Positions 12,301 through 21,376 of a stretch of DNA of 64,000 nt are shown in pieces. The translations under genes and the position numbers were made by a program. Origin of the DNA: Notospermus geniculatus (lineage: Eukaryota; Nemertea; Pilidiophora; Heteronemertea; Lineidae); the NCBI GenBank assembly GCA_002633025.1, contig NMRB01000170.1:477994-541993 (forward strand), given 5' to 3'. The notes under the pieces are model-generated. The model saw only the letters and a program-made list of their open reading frames with translations, made no database searches and was not told the origin of the DNA. Every line of letters begins with the position of its first letter. The first letter of the stretch is position 1.

Positions 12301-14547
12301 TCGAAAGCATTGTTTGTTTCCGCTTCGTTGGTCACGGCGCGGAAAAAAACAATGCTTTCGAGCGTTTCCGCGCGCGGAAACGCGCCAATGGTAAGCAGGC
12401 CCGTTTCCACTATAGCGGATTCCGCGCCGGTTCCCGGCGAGCGGCGCGGTTTTCACAGGGCTTTGGATAATCCTTCGATGGTTTAACAATACAATGGCCT
12501 ATTGATTATCCCAATGCCTGTGAAAACCGCTCCGCTCGCCGCAAGACGGGGCAGAATCCGCTATAGTGGAAACGGGCCTTTAAAGTGGACTTAATAGAGT
12601 TAAGGTGGAATATGGGCCCATATTTCTACCGGAGGTGATGCTCTGCTTACATGTAGGTCCCTTAACGGGCCCTAAACATAGCTTACATTTGGCACGGTGG
12701 CCAGTCGAATGGACGGGCATGAACATCGCCTTGTACAGACCATGCATCCAGAGGTAATCAGGGGTTCTTAAATGCTCAGTTCCTCCGTCACCGCATATAG
12801 ATTTGAGAGCAGTGACAACCCCCAATGGGGAGCACCATTTGGTCACATGGTGACTTATAGGGCAGACGTGACACCTATAGAGGCTCATTGTTCGAGAGAT
12901 GCGGTTCACCAAGCACGGCCAATCACACCTTGAATCGTCAGGAATAATAGGTGGCATCTGTGTACTATCAGTTCAAACCCACGCGTATATTCTCGCGTGG
13001 TCTGCGTGATCGGTGTTCCCTATTACTTCCGAATGAGATGATGTCGTCATGCCAGCAGCCAGCAGTTTCTACATCACCCCCAACATCGCTGCGCTTACCA
13101 AATCTCGAACGTACAGCCTTTTCACTTTTCCATTATTATCAGTCGTGTATACTGGCGCATCCAGATTCAAACTGTCCCGCCGACGTAGATTCAAAATTTT
13201 CGGCTCGCCGCTTCGGGTATTCAGTTGGATATTGAGCTCCTGTGGATGCTCCTCGTTAACAGGTCCAAGATCACGAATAGACACCCGGTCATCCCCTGAA
13301 GTCAAGTGGAACTAAAACTGTGAAATTTGCTTGACAGCAAATTTGATGGTCCCTACATCAGAAAATGGAAATTGAGTGAAGAAAGGGCAAGGAGGGGTAT
13401 GACTCTGTGGCACAGCAGTCAGGTTCTTAGGGTTCCCATCCTCCTGGAATGTCTTCCTGGTGAAGGACACATGCAGGGTAGGCAGATAGAGAGGAAGGGC
13501 AGACAAATGAGGGGCAGGGCAGTGGTGGGGGCGGGGGAGGGCAGGGGCGGGCAGGGGTGGGGTGCGAGGCGGGGAAGGGGCTGGGCGGGAAGGAGACTGT
13601 CTTCAGAGATCAGAGGAGGGGCAAAGTGGTCGAGCTGGATACGGATCCATCGTACCAGCCCGAAGCAAACAAAAAAAACTTGGAAATATTTAACTTCATC
13701 ACTTCAGGATAAAACAGTCTTCAAAAACCACCGTAAGTTAATTTTTTTGAAACTATCTAACCTTTCAGACCTGGATACAAATATTCACTATATGATGGTA
13801 CTACTTGATTTTGCAGTGATTGAGTGGTTTTCTTGGAATCGTGTGCCAATTGAGTGTGGAAGAAGATAGAAATAAAACTTTTCTACCTACCCAGTGATAT
13901 CAAGATGGTCCCTACATTGATAATGTAGGGACCATAATGATTCTAAATGTTGTCTGATCTAACGAATTTCTGGAGTTAATAGGGAGTTTAAGAAATAAAA
14001 CGATAAACAGTAACAGAGGATTTTACAGAAAATCTGTGCAGCAGAGTCCCCTGGACTGGATCTGTAAAATTACAGACTTAAATAAATGTTAACAGAGACT
14101 TGACCGGAGGCTGACCAAATAATATTTTCATACTGCTCTCAGAAGGCATCATAATGGGATGTCCAATGGAGTCCAACCAATACAGGAAAACATGAATCAT
14201 ACATAATTTACAGAAAGTGCTGGGGACTCTGCTGCAGGCAATTTCTGTAAAATTACTGCAAAATTACTATTGTAAAATTAATAATTTCTCACAGTGTGCC
14301 AAACAGCAGAAGACAATGTGATTTGACAAGGACATTGCATTTTCTGCACACAACAAAAACCATCATCGATTTGCCCTAAAAAGCAAGATATTCGGAAAGG
14401 AGATACAGTCATAAACTGTTACCGTGCAAAATAATTGGGAATTGGCATGGACTTTACTAGTAAAGTGATTGAAAATAAGTTAGACTCACCAAACTGACGA
14501 CCGAAAGTGGTCACGAACAGCGTACAGAGAATAACTACGATATTCAT
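252..14547 (-). CDS. ADAMTS/MIG-17-like M12B metalloprotease, copy A (3' end beyond window)
   Basis: Predicted secreted zinc endopeptidase of the reprolysin family, probably acting on extracellular matrix. I assembled it by eye from phase-compatible exons: 14490-14547 (signal peptide), 13099-13295, 10524-10613 and 9884-10028 (propeptide), 9098-9263, 8851-8902, 8365-8439, 7900-8042, 7674-7708, 6985-7093 and 6184-6327 (catalytic domain), 4395-4524, 4130-4246 and 3409-3460 (cysteine-rich domain), then PLAC-like exons 2758-2904, 2515-2646, 1163-1291 and 252-383. The last exon ends in a GT donor, so the gene continues off the left edge. No thrombospondin type 1 repeat is visible, which resembles nematode MIG-17 more than typical ADAMTS. 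Oddities are a transposon at the donor of the zinc-site exon, an insertion beside exon 2, and loss of the TATA box kept in copies B and C. It may be a functional gene or a decaying one. Confidence 0.78.
508..780 (+). repeat. tRNA-derived SINE-like repeat
   Basis: The left part looks like a tRNA gene head with an A-box-like TGGTCGAGTGGTTAGCGCG and a B-box-like GAGTTCGACTC near 569. A unique tail follows and ends in an AT-rich TGATATATGATATATA run. It interrupts the downstream part of a PLAC repeat unit. The full tRNA cloverleaf is not evident, so a functional tRNA gene is unlikely. Confidence 0.5.
858..920 (-). pseudogene. PLAC-like exon relic (second class)
   Basis: The minus strand resembles the middle of the 20512-20649 exon (ISKIKPN ... 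CYYKQYEA) but lacks the first cysteines and the CCxxC end. No usable splice sites frame it. Confidence 0.5.
1163..1291 (-). CDS. Copy A PLAC-like exon 3
   Basis: Encodes CRYGDKAKRCKKVKTVP followed by YCYDRGYFTTCCESCP. Six cysteines are conserved, the exon is phase 1-1 and the splice sites are intact. The flanking intron repeat starting TGCCCAAAGACGCCAAG is shared with the neighbouring units. Confidence 0.7.
2013..2283 (-). pseudogene. PLAC-like exon relic split by a small transposon
   Basis: The two ends match the 2758-2904 exon: LTDAPK with a GTGGGC donor at 2013-2036, and the part before it at 2216-2280. Between them lies about 180 bp beginning AGGTGTAA and ending TTACACCT. A related 160-bp element sits in copy B at about 31528-31692. 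Confidence 0.5.
2515..2646 (-). CDS. Copy A PLAC-like exon 2
   Basis: Encodes CDYGDKAGWCKKVKTNP followed by DCYKKSTLTTCCKSC. It is phase 1-1 with a CTTACAG acceptor and GTACGA donor. It is one of three tandemly repeated exon-plus-intron units with exons at 252, 1163 and 2515. Confidence 0.7.
2758..2904 (-). CDS. Copy A PLAC-like exon 1
   Basis: Encodes NCMYGDTTLVLHGKTC ... ECYSLEKQCCKSCPAHK. The pattern of six cysteines ending CCxxC fits a PLAC-like module. The exon is phase 1-1, so it can be duplicated or skipped without changing the frame. It is the counterpart of 24086-24232 and 22471-22617 in copy B. Confidence 0.7.
3409..4524 (-). CDS. Copy A ADAMTS-type cysteine-rich (ADAM_CR_2-like) exons
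   Basis: Exons 4395-4524, 4130-4246 and 3409-3460. They contain DGKNCLKN, PPGQVWDINEQCSKRFGAGSK, HESICQRFRCTKPD, ALRGTTCGNKK and WCVLGDCVYDDKAPSAP. The series 'PGQ ... QC ..FG', 'GT.CG' and 'WC..G.CV' is the signature of the domain that follows the protease in ADAMTS proteins. Confidence 0.75.
3525..3806. mobile_element. MITE with CACTGTTAGAAAT inverted ends, copy 1
   Basis: Starts ACACTGTTAGAAATTATT and ends TATTTCTAACAGTG, with TGCAGCAGAGTCCCCAG-type segments in both halves. Related copies lie at about 14012-14297 and 14864-15197, so it is a dispersed family. Confidence 0.65.
4624..4999. mobile_element. TIR transposon with 9-bp target duplication
   Basis: Long inverted repeats start GCTGAAAGGGTAAATGTCG and end with the reverse complement. 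The flanks carry a direct 9-bp duplication GCCAGTATA at 4615-4623 and 5000-5008. The length of about 376 bp and lack of an open frame indicate a non-autonomous element. A 9-bp duplication suggests a Mutator-like source, which is inference. Confidence 0.75.
5084..5107. repeat. (TAA)n microsatellite
   Basis: About seven AAT/TAA triplets in a row, in the intron between the catalytic and cysteine-rich exons of copy A. Confidence 0.8.
6184..9263 (-). CDS. Copy A catalytic (M12B) domain exons
   Basis: Seven exons: 9098-9263 (YTVEFLPVIDYEAYKR), 8851-8902 (VKEYYAQMVAG), 8365-8439 (VDLRFSNLKSHFKITVKL), 7900-8042 (ending KHDHAMLISG), 7674-7708 (YDLLIKDGIIL), 6985-7093 (LAFLGTICSE ... GVAAHELGH) and 6184-6327 (LGSFHDESGYKC ... 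YIMGN ... FSPCS). Joined in phase they restore the zinc motif HELGHSLGSFHD and the Met-turn YIM. The joining donor after HELGH is GTCGGC and lies inside a transposon end. Without that splice the frame reads 11 further residues to a stop. Confidence 0.75.
6622..6982. mobile_element. MITE at the splice donor of the copy A zinc-site exon
   Basis: Inverted ends CGGCATGGAGAAAACGCGG and the reverse complement ending CTCCATGCCG frame about 360 bp. It sits exactly at the 3' border of the HELGH exon. Copy B has the uninterrupted sequence CCACCTACTTATGCCC there. Confidence 0.75.
7187..7539. mobile_element. MITE with CACTCTAAATCTTCAACCG ends
   Basis: The terminal inverted repeats are about 19 bp and the element is flanked by TA. 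It is AT-rich with internal CACATGT-type inverted words. It lies in the intron between the YDLL exon and the HELGH exon of copy A. Confidence 0.7.
9488..9580. mobile_element. Palindromic MITE fragment (GGGGCCGTATGCATAAAAC end)
   Basis: Same family as 10092-10190 and 42384-42732. The left end GGGGCCGTATGCATAAAAC is present, and the right end is replaced by the adjoining element at 9577-9860. Confidence 0.6.
9577..9860. mobile_element. Palindromic MITE (GGGGCCGATTTCACAAAGG ends)
   Basis: The left end GGGGCCGATTTCACAAAGG is mirrored by CCTTTGTGAAATCGGCC. Two further internal inverted repeats, such as GACTTAGACGCGTGTAACTTC and its complement, make nested hairpins. It ends 24 bp from a copy A propeptide exon. 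Confidence 0.7.
9884..10613 (-). CDS. Copy A propeptide exons 3-4
   Basis: Two exons, 10524-10613 and 9884-10028. The first reads DSKAYQDVENGGAFLVKSE and ends LYRRSF. The second reads RGNLDDGDHEILLEP, matching the conserved 'G ... IEP' region of reprolysin propeptides, then an SRKRAVDGE stretch and HTMVRRK. The basic clusters could serve proprotein convertases. The second exon's donor GTTAAT is weak compared with GTAGAT in copies B and C. Confidence 0.68.
10092..10190. mobile_element. Palindromic MITE (GGGGCCGTATGCATAAAAC ends)
   Basis: Hairpin of about 100 bp beginning GGGGCCGTATGCATAAAAC and ending GTTTTATGCATATGGGGCC. It lies in the intron between copy A propeptide exons. Confidence 0.65.
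10992..11803. mobile_element. TIR transposon about 810 bp with nested elements
   Basis: Imperfect terminal inverted repeats of about 42 bp start TATCGGGTGATTCAGAAAAA and end TTTGAATCACCCGATA. TA-type flanks suggest a Tc1/mariner-like origin, but no transposase frame is recognisable. The element at 11035-11180 and a palindrome around 11530-11560 lie inside it. Confidence 0.6.
11035..11180. mobile_element. TTAA-flanked GC-rich MITE
   Basis: Inverted ends GCTGCTTTTCCACGACGCG / GTCTCGTGGAAAAGCAGC, with TTAA on both sides at 11031-11034 and 11181-11184. TTAA duplication is typical of piggyBac-type transposition. Confidence 0.65.
12262..12402. mobile_element. GC-rich palindromic MITE
   Basis: Begins GGCCTGCTTTCCATTGGCGCG and ends with its near complement CGCGCCAATGGTAAGCAGGCC. 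The arms contain many CGCG words, unlike the AT-rich surroundings. Confidence 0.65.
12398..12579. mobile_element. GC-rich palindromic MITE (GGCCCGTTTCCACTATAGCGG ends)
   Basis: The left end GGCCCGTTTCCACTATAGC is mirrored at the right end by GCTATAGTGGAAACGGGCC. It abuts the preceding element, sharing a few bases. Confidence 0.65.
12610..13025. repeat. Dispersed repeat, inverted relative to 46664-46860
   Basis: The right half (GTGACACCTATAGAGGCTCA ... CACGCGTATATTCTCGCGTGG) reappears in reverse orientation at 46664-46860 with small changes. No coding frame is recognisable. Confidence 0.6.
13099..13295 (-). CDS. Copy A propeptide exon (M12B propeptide start)
   Basis: Encodes a Pep_M12B-type propeptide start with the pattern ELNIQLNTRSG ... 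LNLRRRDSLNLDAPVY ... LYVRDL. The donor is GTAAGC in phase 0. The acceptor CTTCAG gives a phase-1 join to the signal exon. In copy B an open frame extends further upstream, but copies A and C are interrupted there by insertions, so I chose the shared acceptor. Confidence 0.7.
13312..13930. other. Insertion with G-rich tract beside copy A propeptide exon
   Basis: Copies B and C are collinear with copy A up to AAGTGGAA, and copy A resumes at ATGATTCTAAATGT near 13936. The inserted part contains a strongly G-rich run at about 13495-13620 with many GGGG and GGGCGGGG words. It ends with a hairpin around GGTCCCTACATT/AATGTAGGGACC. Confidence 0.55.
14012..14297. mobile_element. MITE with CACTGTTAGAAAT-type ends, copy 2
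   Basis: Contains the same TTTTACAGAAAATCTGTGCAG and CTGGGGACTCTGCTGCAG segments as the 3525 and 14864 copies. The left end is diverged. Confidence 0.55.
14490..14547 (-). CDS. Copy A exon 1: signal peptide
   Basis: Starts at an ATG read leftwards from 14547 and encodes MNIVVILCTLFVTTFGRQF, a short basic-free start followed by a hydrophobic core, as in a signal peptide. A GTGAGT donor follows in phase 1. Copies B and C have the same exon with MKIVV instead of MNIVV. Confidence 0.75.
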
Positions 14548-14863
14548 GATGAAGTAATGCCAAGTAATGATTGATGAGGGGGAGTGGAGACAAGTCTGAT
14601 CGTGTCTTCAGTTGGGATGTAACCTTGTGACGCAAATGCAACATAAAAGTTCAAGGGTCGTTACCGATTGGCTCCCTAGGGACCATATTGTGATCATCCT
14701 TCGGCAAATGAGAAGGTAAACACATTTGAATTTGAATATTTGATTACTCGGGATATGCAGCCAGCTGCAAGTTCATGTTAACTCACCTTCATTAGAATTT
14801 AATAACGAGAGCTTTGTTGACATCCGGCACAAGGTCGTGTAAGCAACAATTTCGATTCGATTA

Positions 14864-15197
14864 CACTGTTAGAAATAACAGAAGATTTTACAGAAAATCT
14901 GTGCAGCAGAGTCCCCAGGACGGTTCTGTAAAATTACAGACCTGATCTGTAAAATTACAAACTTAAATAAATGTCAACAGAGATTTGACTGGAGGCTGAC
15001 CAAATTATATTTTCATACTGCCCTCAGAAGGCATCATTATTGGATGTCCAATGGAGTCCAACCAATACAGGAAAACATGAATCATACCATAAAAAAATTA
15101 TGTAAATTTACAGAAAGTGCTGGGGACTCTGCTGCAGGGAATTTCTGTAAAATTACTGTAGAATTACTACTGTAAATTTAATAATTTCTAACAGTGT
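14864..15197. mobile_element. MITE with CACTGTTAGAAAT ends, copy 3
   Basis: Ends CACTGTTAGAAATAACAG and TTTCTAACAGTG frame the element, which lies just upstream of copy A's start region. Confidence 0.65.
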
Positions 15198-15463
15198 AGT
15201 TCCTGAACACACTTACTGGTAAAGGGAATATTTCTGCTATTGACAATAGTCCACCTCAAGCACCTAACAAGCATCGCATTATTCCCATCCCGAGTTTCCA
15301 TATTAAACGGTCATGAATCAACTGCGTCCACCATTCCCTGGGCAATTAAAAAATGTCGGTAAACAAGAACAAGAAAGACTATTGATTTGCGACATTCTTC
15401 TTTAGATGTAGTTTGTTGGCGTGGGATAATTGTATTTGTCCAGTTGTGTGTGTTGACTAATTT

Positions 15464-15544
15464 CAAGATCGAAAGAAGGGCGGTAACACAGATTTCTATG
15501 ATCAACTCATAGAAATCGGTGTTACCGCCCTTCTTTCGATCTTG
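15464..15544. repeat. 81-bp hairpin unique to copy A region
   Basis: Arms CAAGATCGAAAGAAGGGCGG and the complement form a near-perfect palindrome of about 33-bp arms. The paralogous regions near 32575 and 45110 lack it. Confidence 0.75.
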
Positions 15545-16078
15545 TTGACGATCAACACGGCTACCACTACCATGACTAATTTCAAGTCCATTCTGTGCAC
15601 GATGTCGATGAAGTAAAGGAAACGATAAGAAACGTATACCGTTGCTAAAAATCATAATTTTTTTAATTTAAGATTTTTCAAATTTTACCAGCGATTCACG
15701 GTATCATGGCTGTCATTGTTCGTGGTTATCTTGAGTGTCGCCACGACCAACACATCAAAAACACCGAGACTGGCTTTTTCCCTCCCAGCATGTAGCCTTG
15801 TGGGCTGGAGGGTATTGGCAGAACGCAGGGGATCCGTCTGGCCGGTCGGCCGGCCGGCCGTCTGTCGGTCCATCCATCCGGCGTCTACGTTTCATTTCTG
15901 CGCAATATCTGACGAACACTTTGACCAACCACTGCTGATGGCAGACTGGGGTCACCTAAAGGATGATTCCTTTCGAAAAGGAAAAGTATCATTTGCAAAT
16001 GAAACTGACTGCAACTTCGTCTCCAAGTGGTAACAGGCCCTGCATAGAGTGCCACACTATGTTCCCGTTTCTCAATGC

Positions 16079-16365
16079 CAGGCCCGTAGCAGCCCTCTGA
16101 TGAGTGAGGGGACCCGGATCCCGGATTGACAGAAAGTGGGGACGTAGCTCGACGGAGGTGGTGGGCACCGGAAAGTGGTACGGCGAAAGGGGGGTCTGGC
16201 GGCACTCCCCCAGAAAAGATTTGACAATTTAAGTGCTTTAGATGCATTTTCCTGGGATCTGAGAGCAAAAATGTGGACATATAAAATGGACATTTGGGCC
16301 AAGGAAATTTTTGCCAAAAAAGTGTGTGTGGGGGGGGGCGGACCCCCGGCTCCTACGGGCTTGAA
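16079..16365. mobile_element. Transposon insertion flanked by AATGC
   Basis: The sequence beginning near AGGCCCGTAGCAGCC and ending CTCCTACGGGCTT interrupts a region that is continuous at 33005-33025 and 45555-45575. AATGC occurs on both sides. It contains a G8 run near 16330. Confidence 0.55.
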
Positions 16366-16889
16366 TGCTTCCCCGGATTGTATTGGGAATGACACGAAGA
16401 GAGCACCGAACAAAAGGATGTTTTGTCTACACCCAAGACTATACCTGAAATCAGGCATTATTTTATCCTCACGAACATGTTGCACTTTATGCGAGCCTTT
16501 TCAAATCGAAGTTGGCGCCCACAAGTCAAATCAATATTTCAAGTATTACAACTTCAACATTGCTTCATGTGCCGACGTCTGAATCAACTGCATTCCCTAA
16601 CAGCATTGTTAACTGAACAATCCAAGTACGGTACTAAACATAAGTAGGCCCTATGGCATTATCAGCTGATTTCTTTTGTTGGCATTTTACACCGTGTAAA
16701 TGGCGTACCCTTCAATTGGTACTGAATAACCGCACCCTGCGTTCATTCTATACACGCCTGACAGCTGAATAGGCACTTGGATACCAACTAACGTTGATAG
16801 GCTACCCTTCAAGATTGAGAGCTGGATGGTGACCTGTAGGCTGTTCCAGCCACAACCGTAGGGCCTAGATGGGTATCAATCCTACACAC

Positions 16890-17140
16890 CTATTCACACT
16901 CAGGTATATCACACGTTTCCCATTTCATGTCCTTGTCGATATAACACCAAAGAGTATCGTCAAGATCCGGATTCCTGCAGTAATTCTTCGCATCAGCGAA
17001 AGTCTCTTCAGGCATGTTCTTTGCCGTATTTATTCGTGATTGTTTGGTCCAATCGATACAAGTGCGTCCATTTTTTATCCTACTCAGCGTCCCAGCGTAG
17101 TCGACTCCTCGAGTGCCCTTGTCGTGGCATTTGGCCTTGC
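16890..17140 (-). pseudogene. Orphan kringle exon (last exon of a CAP-kringle gene)
   Basis: Encodes a full kringle with six cysteines, from KCHDKGTRGVDYAGTLS to CRNPDLDDTLWCYI and CDIPECE, then a stop at 16890-16892. The acceptor CTAAAA complement at 17141 is intact. No kringle 1, ShKT, EGF or CAP exon is found upstream to 18600, where copy B ends. It is the 3' remnant of a third CAP-kringle copy. The frame is undamaged, so a recent loss, or use with distant exons, cannot be excluded. Confidence 0.72.
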
Positions 17141-18602
17141 CTAAAATTTGGGGATTGGAGGAGAAACGATGCATTCAAGTATAGTACACAATATTAAGCA
17201 CTACACTGTCCCGATGTATCGTCTGAATCAACTGCATTCGATAATAGCTCTTCATTAAAAAATCTCTGTAAACAAAAGTATTAGATTATTACATATATCC
17301 GATTTCTTTTGTCGCCACAGTACTATTTTTATTTGCCCAGTTGTGTATTAGTGCATTTCGAGTGAAGCCCTCTTCTACCCTGTGTGAATCGCGCACACTT
17401 CAAAATAATGTGTGGGAAACTTTTCGTTCTGCATTCCATACTTACATTGATAGCAGGTCATCCGTCTGTATTCTGGTCAAAACAAAATTATAAGTCCATA
17501 CATTATTTATTCTAGATAGGGCAGGTGTATCTATATGCGGTAACGTAGGGTGAAGCTACAACCGACATTTTCTGAATCTAAATGTTTTTTTTTCAGAACT
17601 GTCTCTAGGCCCTGTAGCCTATGCCTTCCATGATCTTGGACTGTACCGGTACCTACGCCTACTAATATTGAACTCACGTTTGGTCTATTCTCAAATAAAT
17701 GAGTACTATACGACCAACTGAGGAGGAAGAAAGCCTTCAATATTTTTTATAAGCCATAAGTAGCCGACAAAACATAACTGAATGGCTCTGTTTGGGACGG
17801 TAGGATCGCAAAAAAGGAAGCAGCCAAAAATGTCAAATTTCCGAACATCATTATCAAAAAACGTAAAAGAACTCCTAATAATGCAGAGAGGATACATTTA
17901 TTTCTAATTTGAAAATACATTGGATTGCTTTGGAAAACTGGTGACAATGCCATCATTCATCCACGTCCAAGTATTTATTTATATCCCTTCATTCGACAGC
18001 GCAAGAGCTTGGCGCTTTATCCTTCCAGTATACATGTACTACGACGACCTGTCAAATAGAAAATAGAAGCAATCAGATCACCAAATGGCACTCCTTTCGC
18101 ATGATTTTCCTCCTCAAGTTTGCTTCAGCAAAGAGCTACATTCCAAGGTACACTATAAAATATTGGTCTACATTGAATATCAAAAGAATGGAAATAAATA
18201 CAGTACATTGTATAGCAAAATTGTTATATCAGTGTAACGTTTTTCAGTGTAGCCCGTGTGCCAGTGTGATTACAACAGTAGACTGACGGAATANCCAGAA
18301 ACAGACTGGCTTCAAAACAGTGCCAGTTTCAACCCGAACAAGTGAGTATTAAAAAAACATGATATTTTGGCCAAATTTCAAACTTTTGCCAAAAACACAG
18401 TTGTGTAATGATTTCAAGTTTTATGGTGTTAAAAGGTGTCCTAGTGGCCCTAGATTATGCGCGTGAAAAGAAAACGTGGCTATGAAAAATATTCATTGAG
18501 ATATGCCGGAAAATTAGCTGGGCATTTATTATTGACTAAGGGTGTACATGTACTTCGAGATTCACCACTAATAATACGACTCGCTCATCTTGCTTGTCTC
18601 AC
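17141..18602. other. Gene-free stretch
   Basis: Between the orphan kringle exon and the end of copy B. Short open frames only, no recognisable domain. A single N is at 18294. Confidence 0.5.
18525..18530 (-). terminator. Poly(A) signal AATAAA of copy B
   Basis: TTTATT on the plus strand, that is AATAAA on the coding strand, about 75 bp after the TAA stop. Confidence 0.5.
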
Positions 18603-18715
18603 TTACTTCTTTGCACACTTTTTGCAGCACACCTTAGCGTTCGCATTACACATCCATGAACCTGGCGTAAATTCCGGTTTTGAACACCAACCTGCCTTAT
18701 CTCCGTATGGACAAT
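18603..18715 (-). CDS. Copy B last PLAC-like exon and stop
   Basis: Encodes CPYGDKAGWCSKPEF ... MCNANAKVCCKKCAKK followed by TAA at 18603-18605. The TAA overlaps a GTAAGT donor-like sequence, so a further exon remains possible. The nearby AATAAA favours this as the true end. Confidence 0.65.
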
Positions 18716-21341
18716 CTGTAAAAACAATGGGTGAAAACATTCTCGTTTTTACTAAAAACATGGGCTAATCCTTTTCGAAATACGTTATAACCTACTGGTG
18801 TTGCACCGATTTTCTCTACTTCTAGCTCAGCTTTTTTTCAGCTCGACACAACTGGGCCTAACCTAACTCACGGGCTGACAGACAATAGTGAGTGCCATTA
18901 GTGTAATGAATAAGGGGTGCGTGACAGCAAGTGTGTAAAAGAATTTATCTCAGTTTATATGCGCCGACTCCGCAATATTTCGCCCCTCGACAGCGGTGTT
19001 TCACAGGCCTTACGCAACCACGATGAATGTCACCACTTGCTGTATTTAGCAACATGCCGGGGCAAATTGATATGTGCTTCTTGTTGCATTGTGCATCAAT
19101 AAAGAATATTACATGTAGGCTATGCCTATAGTGGTTGTATACCTTTCCTCTTGGGGAAACACTTGAACTTACCTGGGTGTGCTGGGTCCTTCAAGGGAGG
19201 GCAAGTCTTACAGCAGTATTTCTCATAGGAATTGCAGTATCCAACATATTGATGTGCTTTAGAACAGTCCATCTGGTCACCGTACGGGCAGCCTACACGA
19301 AAAGAAGCATTGGAAAGGTATTACGATGGTGCTTCGTCCATTAAAGGAGTTAGACGCCGAAGTTGTACACTCACTCACTGGTTCTCTATCCACGGACGCC
19401 TGCGGTGCTGCCACCTATTGTCGGTGATATGTACTGACGTGAATATCGTGAGTGAGTTGCATCGGACCGGGAACCAGTCTAACGATCACGGGTGCTGCCA
19501 CCTGCACGAAGGAATAAAACTAGTTTGCCGACCATATTTGTAAACAAACCAGCTTGTTTACAACTTCGGCGTCTAACTCCTTTAAGTGAGGTTTCGCAAA
19601 TCTCGCGACGCACGAAGTACGAAATTGGACTTCATTTCATGACGTAATGTATTTCAGGAGATGGTTGGTACCACAAGTGTTGCAAGAGCGTCTTTTAGCG
19701 TAGATCGTTAGACCGATCGACTTACGTTGTACTAGTATATTAAGGCCGTTTATTTTTTATTAGTTGGTTTACGCAATAAAATCCTGAAAGGCTGAGGCAG
19801 GAGGGAGGAAAAAAATTAAAATAAAGATCCTTCAGCTCAGCTTTTTTCAAATAAGTCCTGAAAGGCTGAGGCAGGAGGGAGGAAAAATTTTTTTAAAATA
19901 TCCTTCAGCTCAGTTTTTTAAAAATAAAACCGGATAGATTGCCAAAAAAACCATGATTTTATTTTTTTCCTGTGTGGGGTTACAATAGAGGGTCGGAGGA
20001 AATAAAAAAAGAAGAAACATTTCAACTTTATTTTTTTCCTGAAATCAGGATATCCAACGTCGGCGGTTTCGTAAACCAACTATTTAAAAAAAGGCCTAAA
20101 CTTTGACATTTATAATCTTTCTTATCTACGAAGTGGGAATTTAAAAATTCAAGATGCACCATAACTCTTGGTCTTTCGTGTTTACACTCGGCCCCAGTGT
20201 GTATCCGACGTCCCGGTCTCTTCTACCGAAAGGGGTGAGCCCGTAGCGTCTGGCTAAGCGAGACTATTTCGTGTTATGCTAAAAGACGCACTGGCAGCAG
20301 GGACATTTGTGGTACCAACCATCTCCAGAAATAGGTCCTGGGAACGAAGTTGAATTTCGTATTTGAATTTTCGTACTTCGTGTTTCGTCAGATTTGCGAA
20401 ACCTCGCTATCAACCGCTTTTGTAAAGTACAGCGTGTGTAATGTACAACGTTAGCGCTGACACTCATCGTAAGTAAAGTGCCCGGACTACCCAGCACCGA
20501 GACCGCCTTACTTGGATTGGACAGGTTTTTCGCAGCAGGGCAGGACCAGCAGCAGTCTGCTTCATATTGCTTATAGTAGCAATATCCGGCCATGGCATTA
20601 TTCGGCTTGATCTTTAAACACCAGCGAGCCTTGTCTCCGTAGGGGCAGTCTGAAAGCACAGGATTGAAAACGAATGAGACAGANTTTGCATTTCTCTTGA
20701 CCACCACCGTGGCGTGGTGGTCTTTTTTTAGTGCTCGGATCTCCAGTTTTTGTTCATGCAGTTCAGCTTTAAGGCCCGTATGCACAGACGTTCCTCCACT
20801 CACACTTGAGTGTGAGGTCGACCTTTACCTATTGTTTGCAGGGTAGAATACAAAAGATTAAGGTCGACCTCACACTCAAGTGTGAGTGGAGGAACGTCTG
20901 TGCATACGGGCCTAAGTGGTTGACCCTGGACTGACCCATAGCTTCTGTCAAGTATGCCGTGTATAATGTACGTGTAAAACGTTAGCTCTGACAGGTTAGC
21001 CCTGAATACCCAGCACCGAGACCGCCTTACTTGGATTGGACGGGTTTTTCACAGCAGGGCAGGCCTTGCAGCAATCTGCTTCATATTTCTTGTCGTAGCA
21101 ATAGGTGGCCATGTCATTATTCGGCTCGATCTTTGAACACCAGCCAGCCTTGTCTCCGTAGGGGCAGTCTGAAAGCAGAGGATTGAAAACGAACCGGAAA
21201 GTAAGTTCCCCTTCGTGACTGTAAAGACTTTGACTATCACTACTGGCGAAGAGTGCTCTAAAATATGCTAATTATGGTTTCCGATCTCAAGATCGGAACC
21301 ATATAGTGTTTGGTCGTGGTGTCTGTCTGTGTGTGTGTGTG

Positions 21342-21376
<35 letters not shown>

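Larger units (their letters stand above)
14548..16889. other. Intergenic region between lone kringle exon and copy A
   Basis: No coding exon seen. Collinear with 31973-34873 and 44503-48026, the regions between CAP-kringle and protease genes. Differences are the insertions at 14864-15197, 15464-15544 and 16079-16365. A GGCCGGTCGGCCGGCCGGCC run near 15840 is shared with 32820 but not with 45360. Confidence 0.6.

Noticed and set aside
12161-12489. Arg/Cys-rich frames on both strands
   Set aside because: They are translations of GC-rich palindromic MITEs.
13327-13869. 180-codon plus-strand frame rich in Gly and Arg
   Set aside because: It comes from the G-rich tract of an insertion, has no recognisable domain, and is absent from copies B and C.
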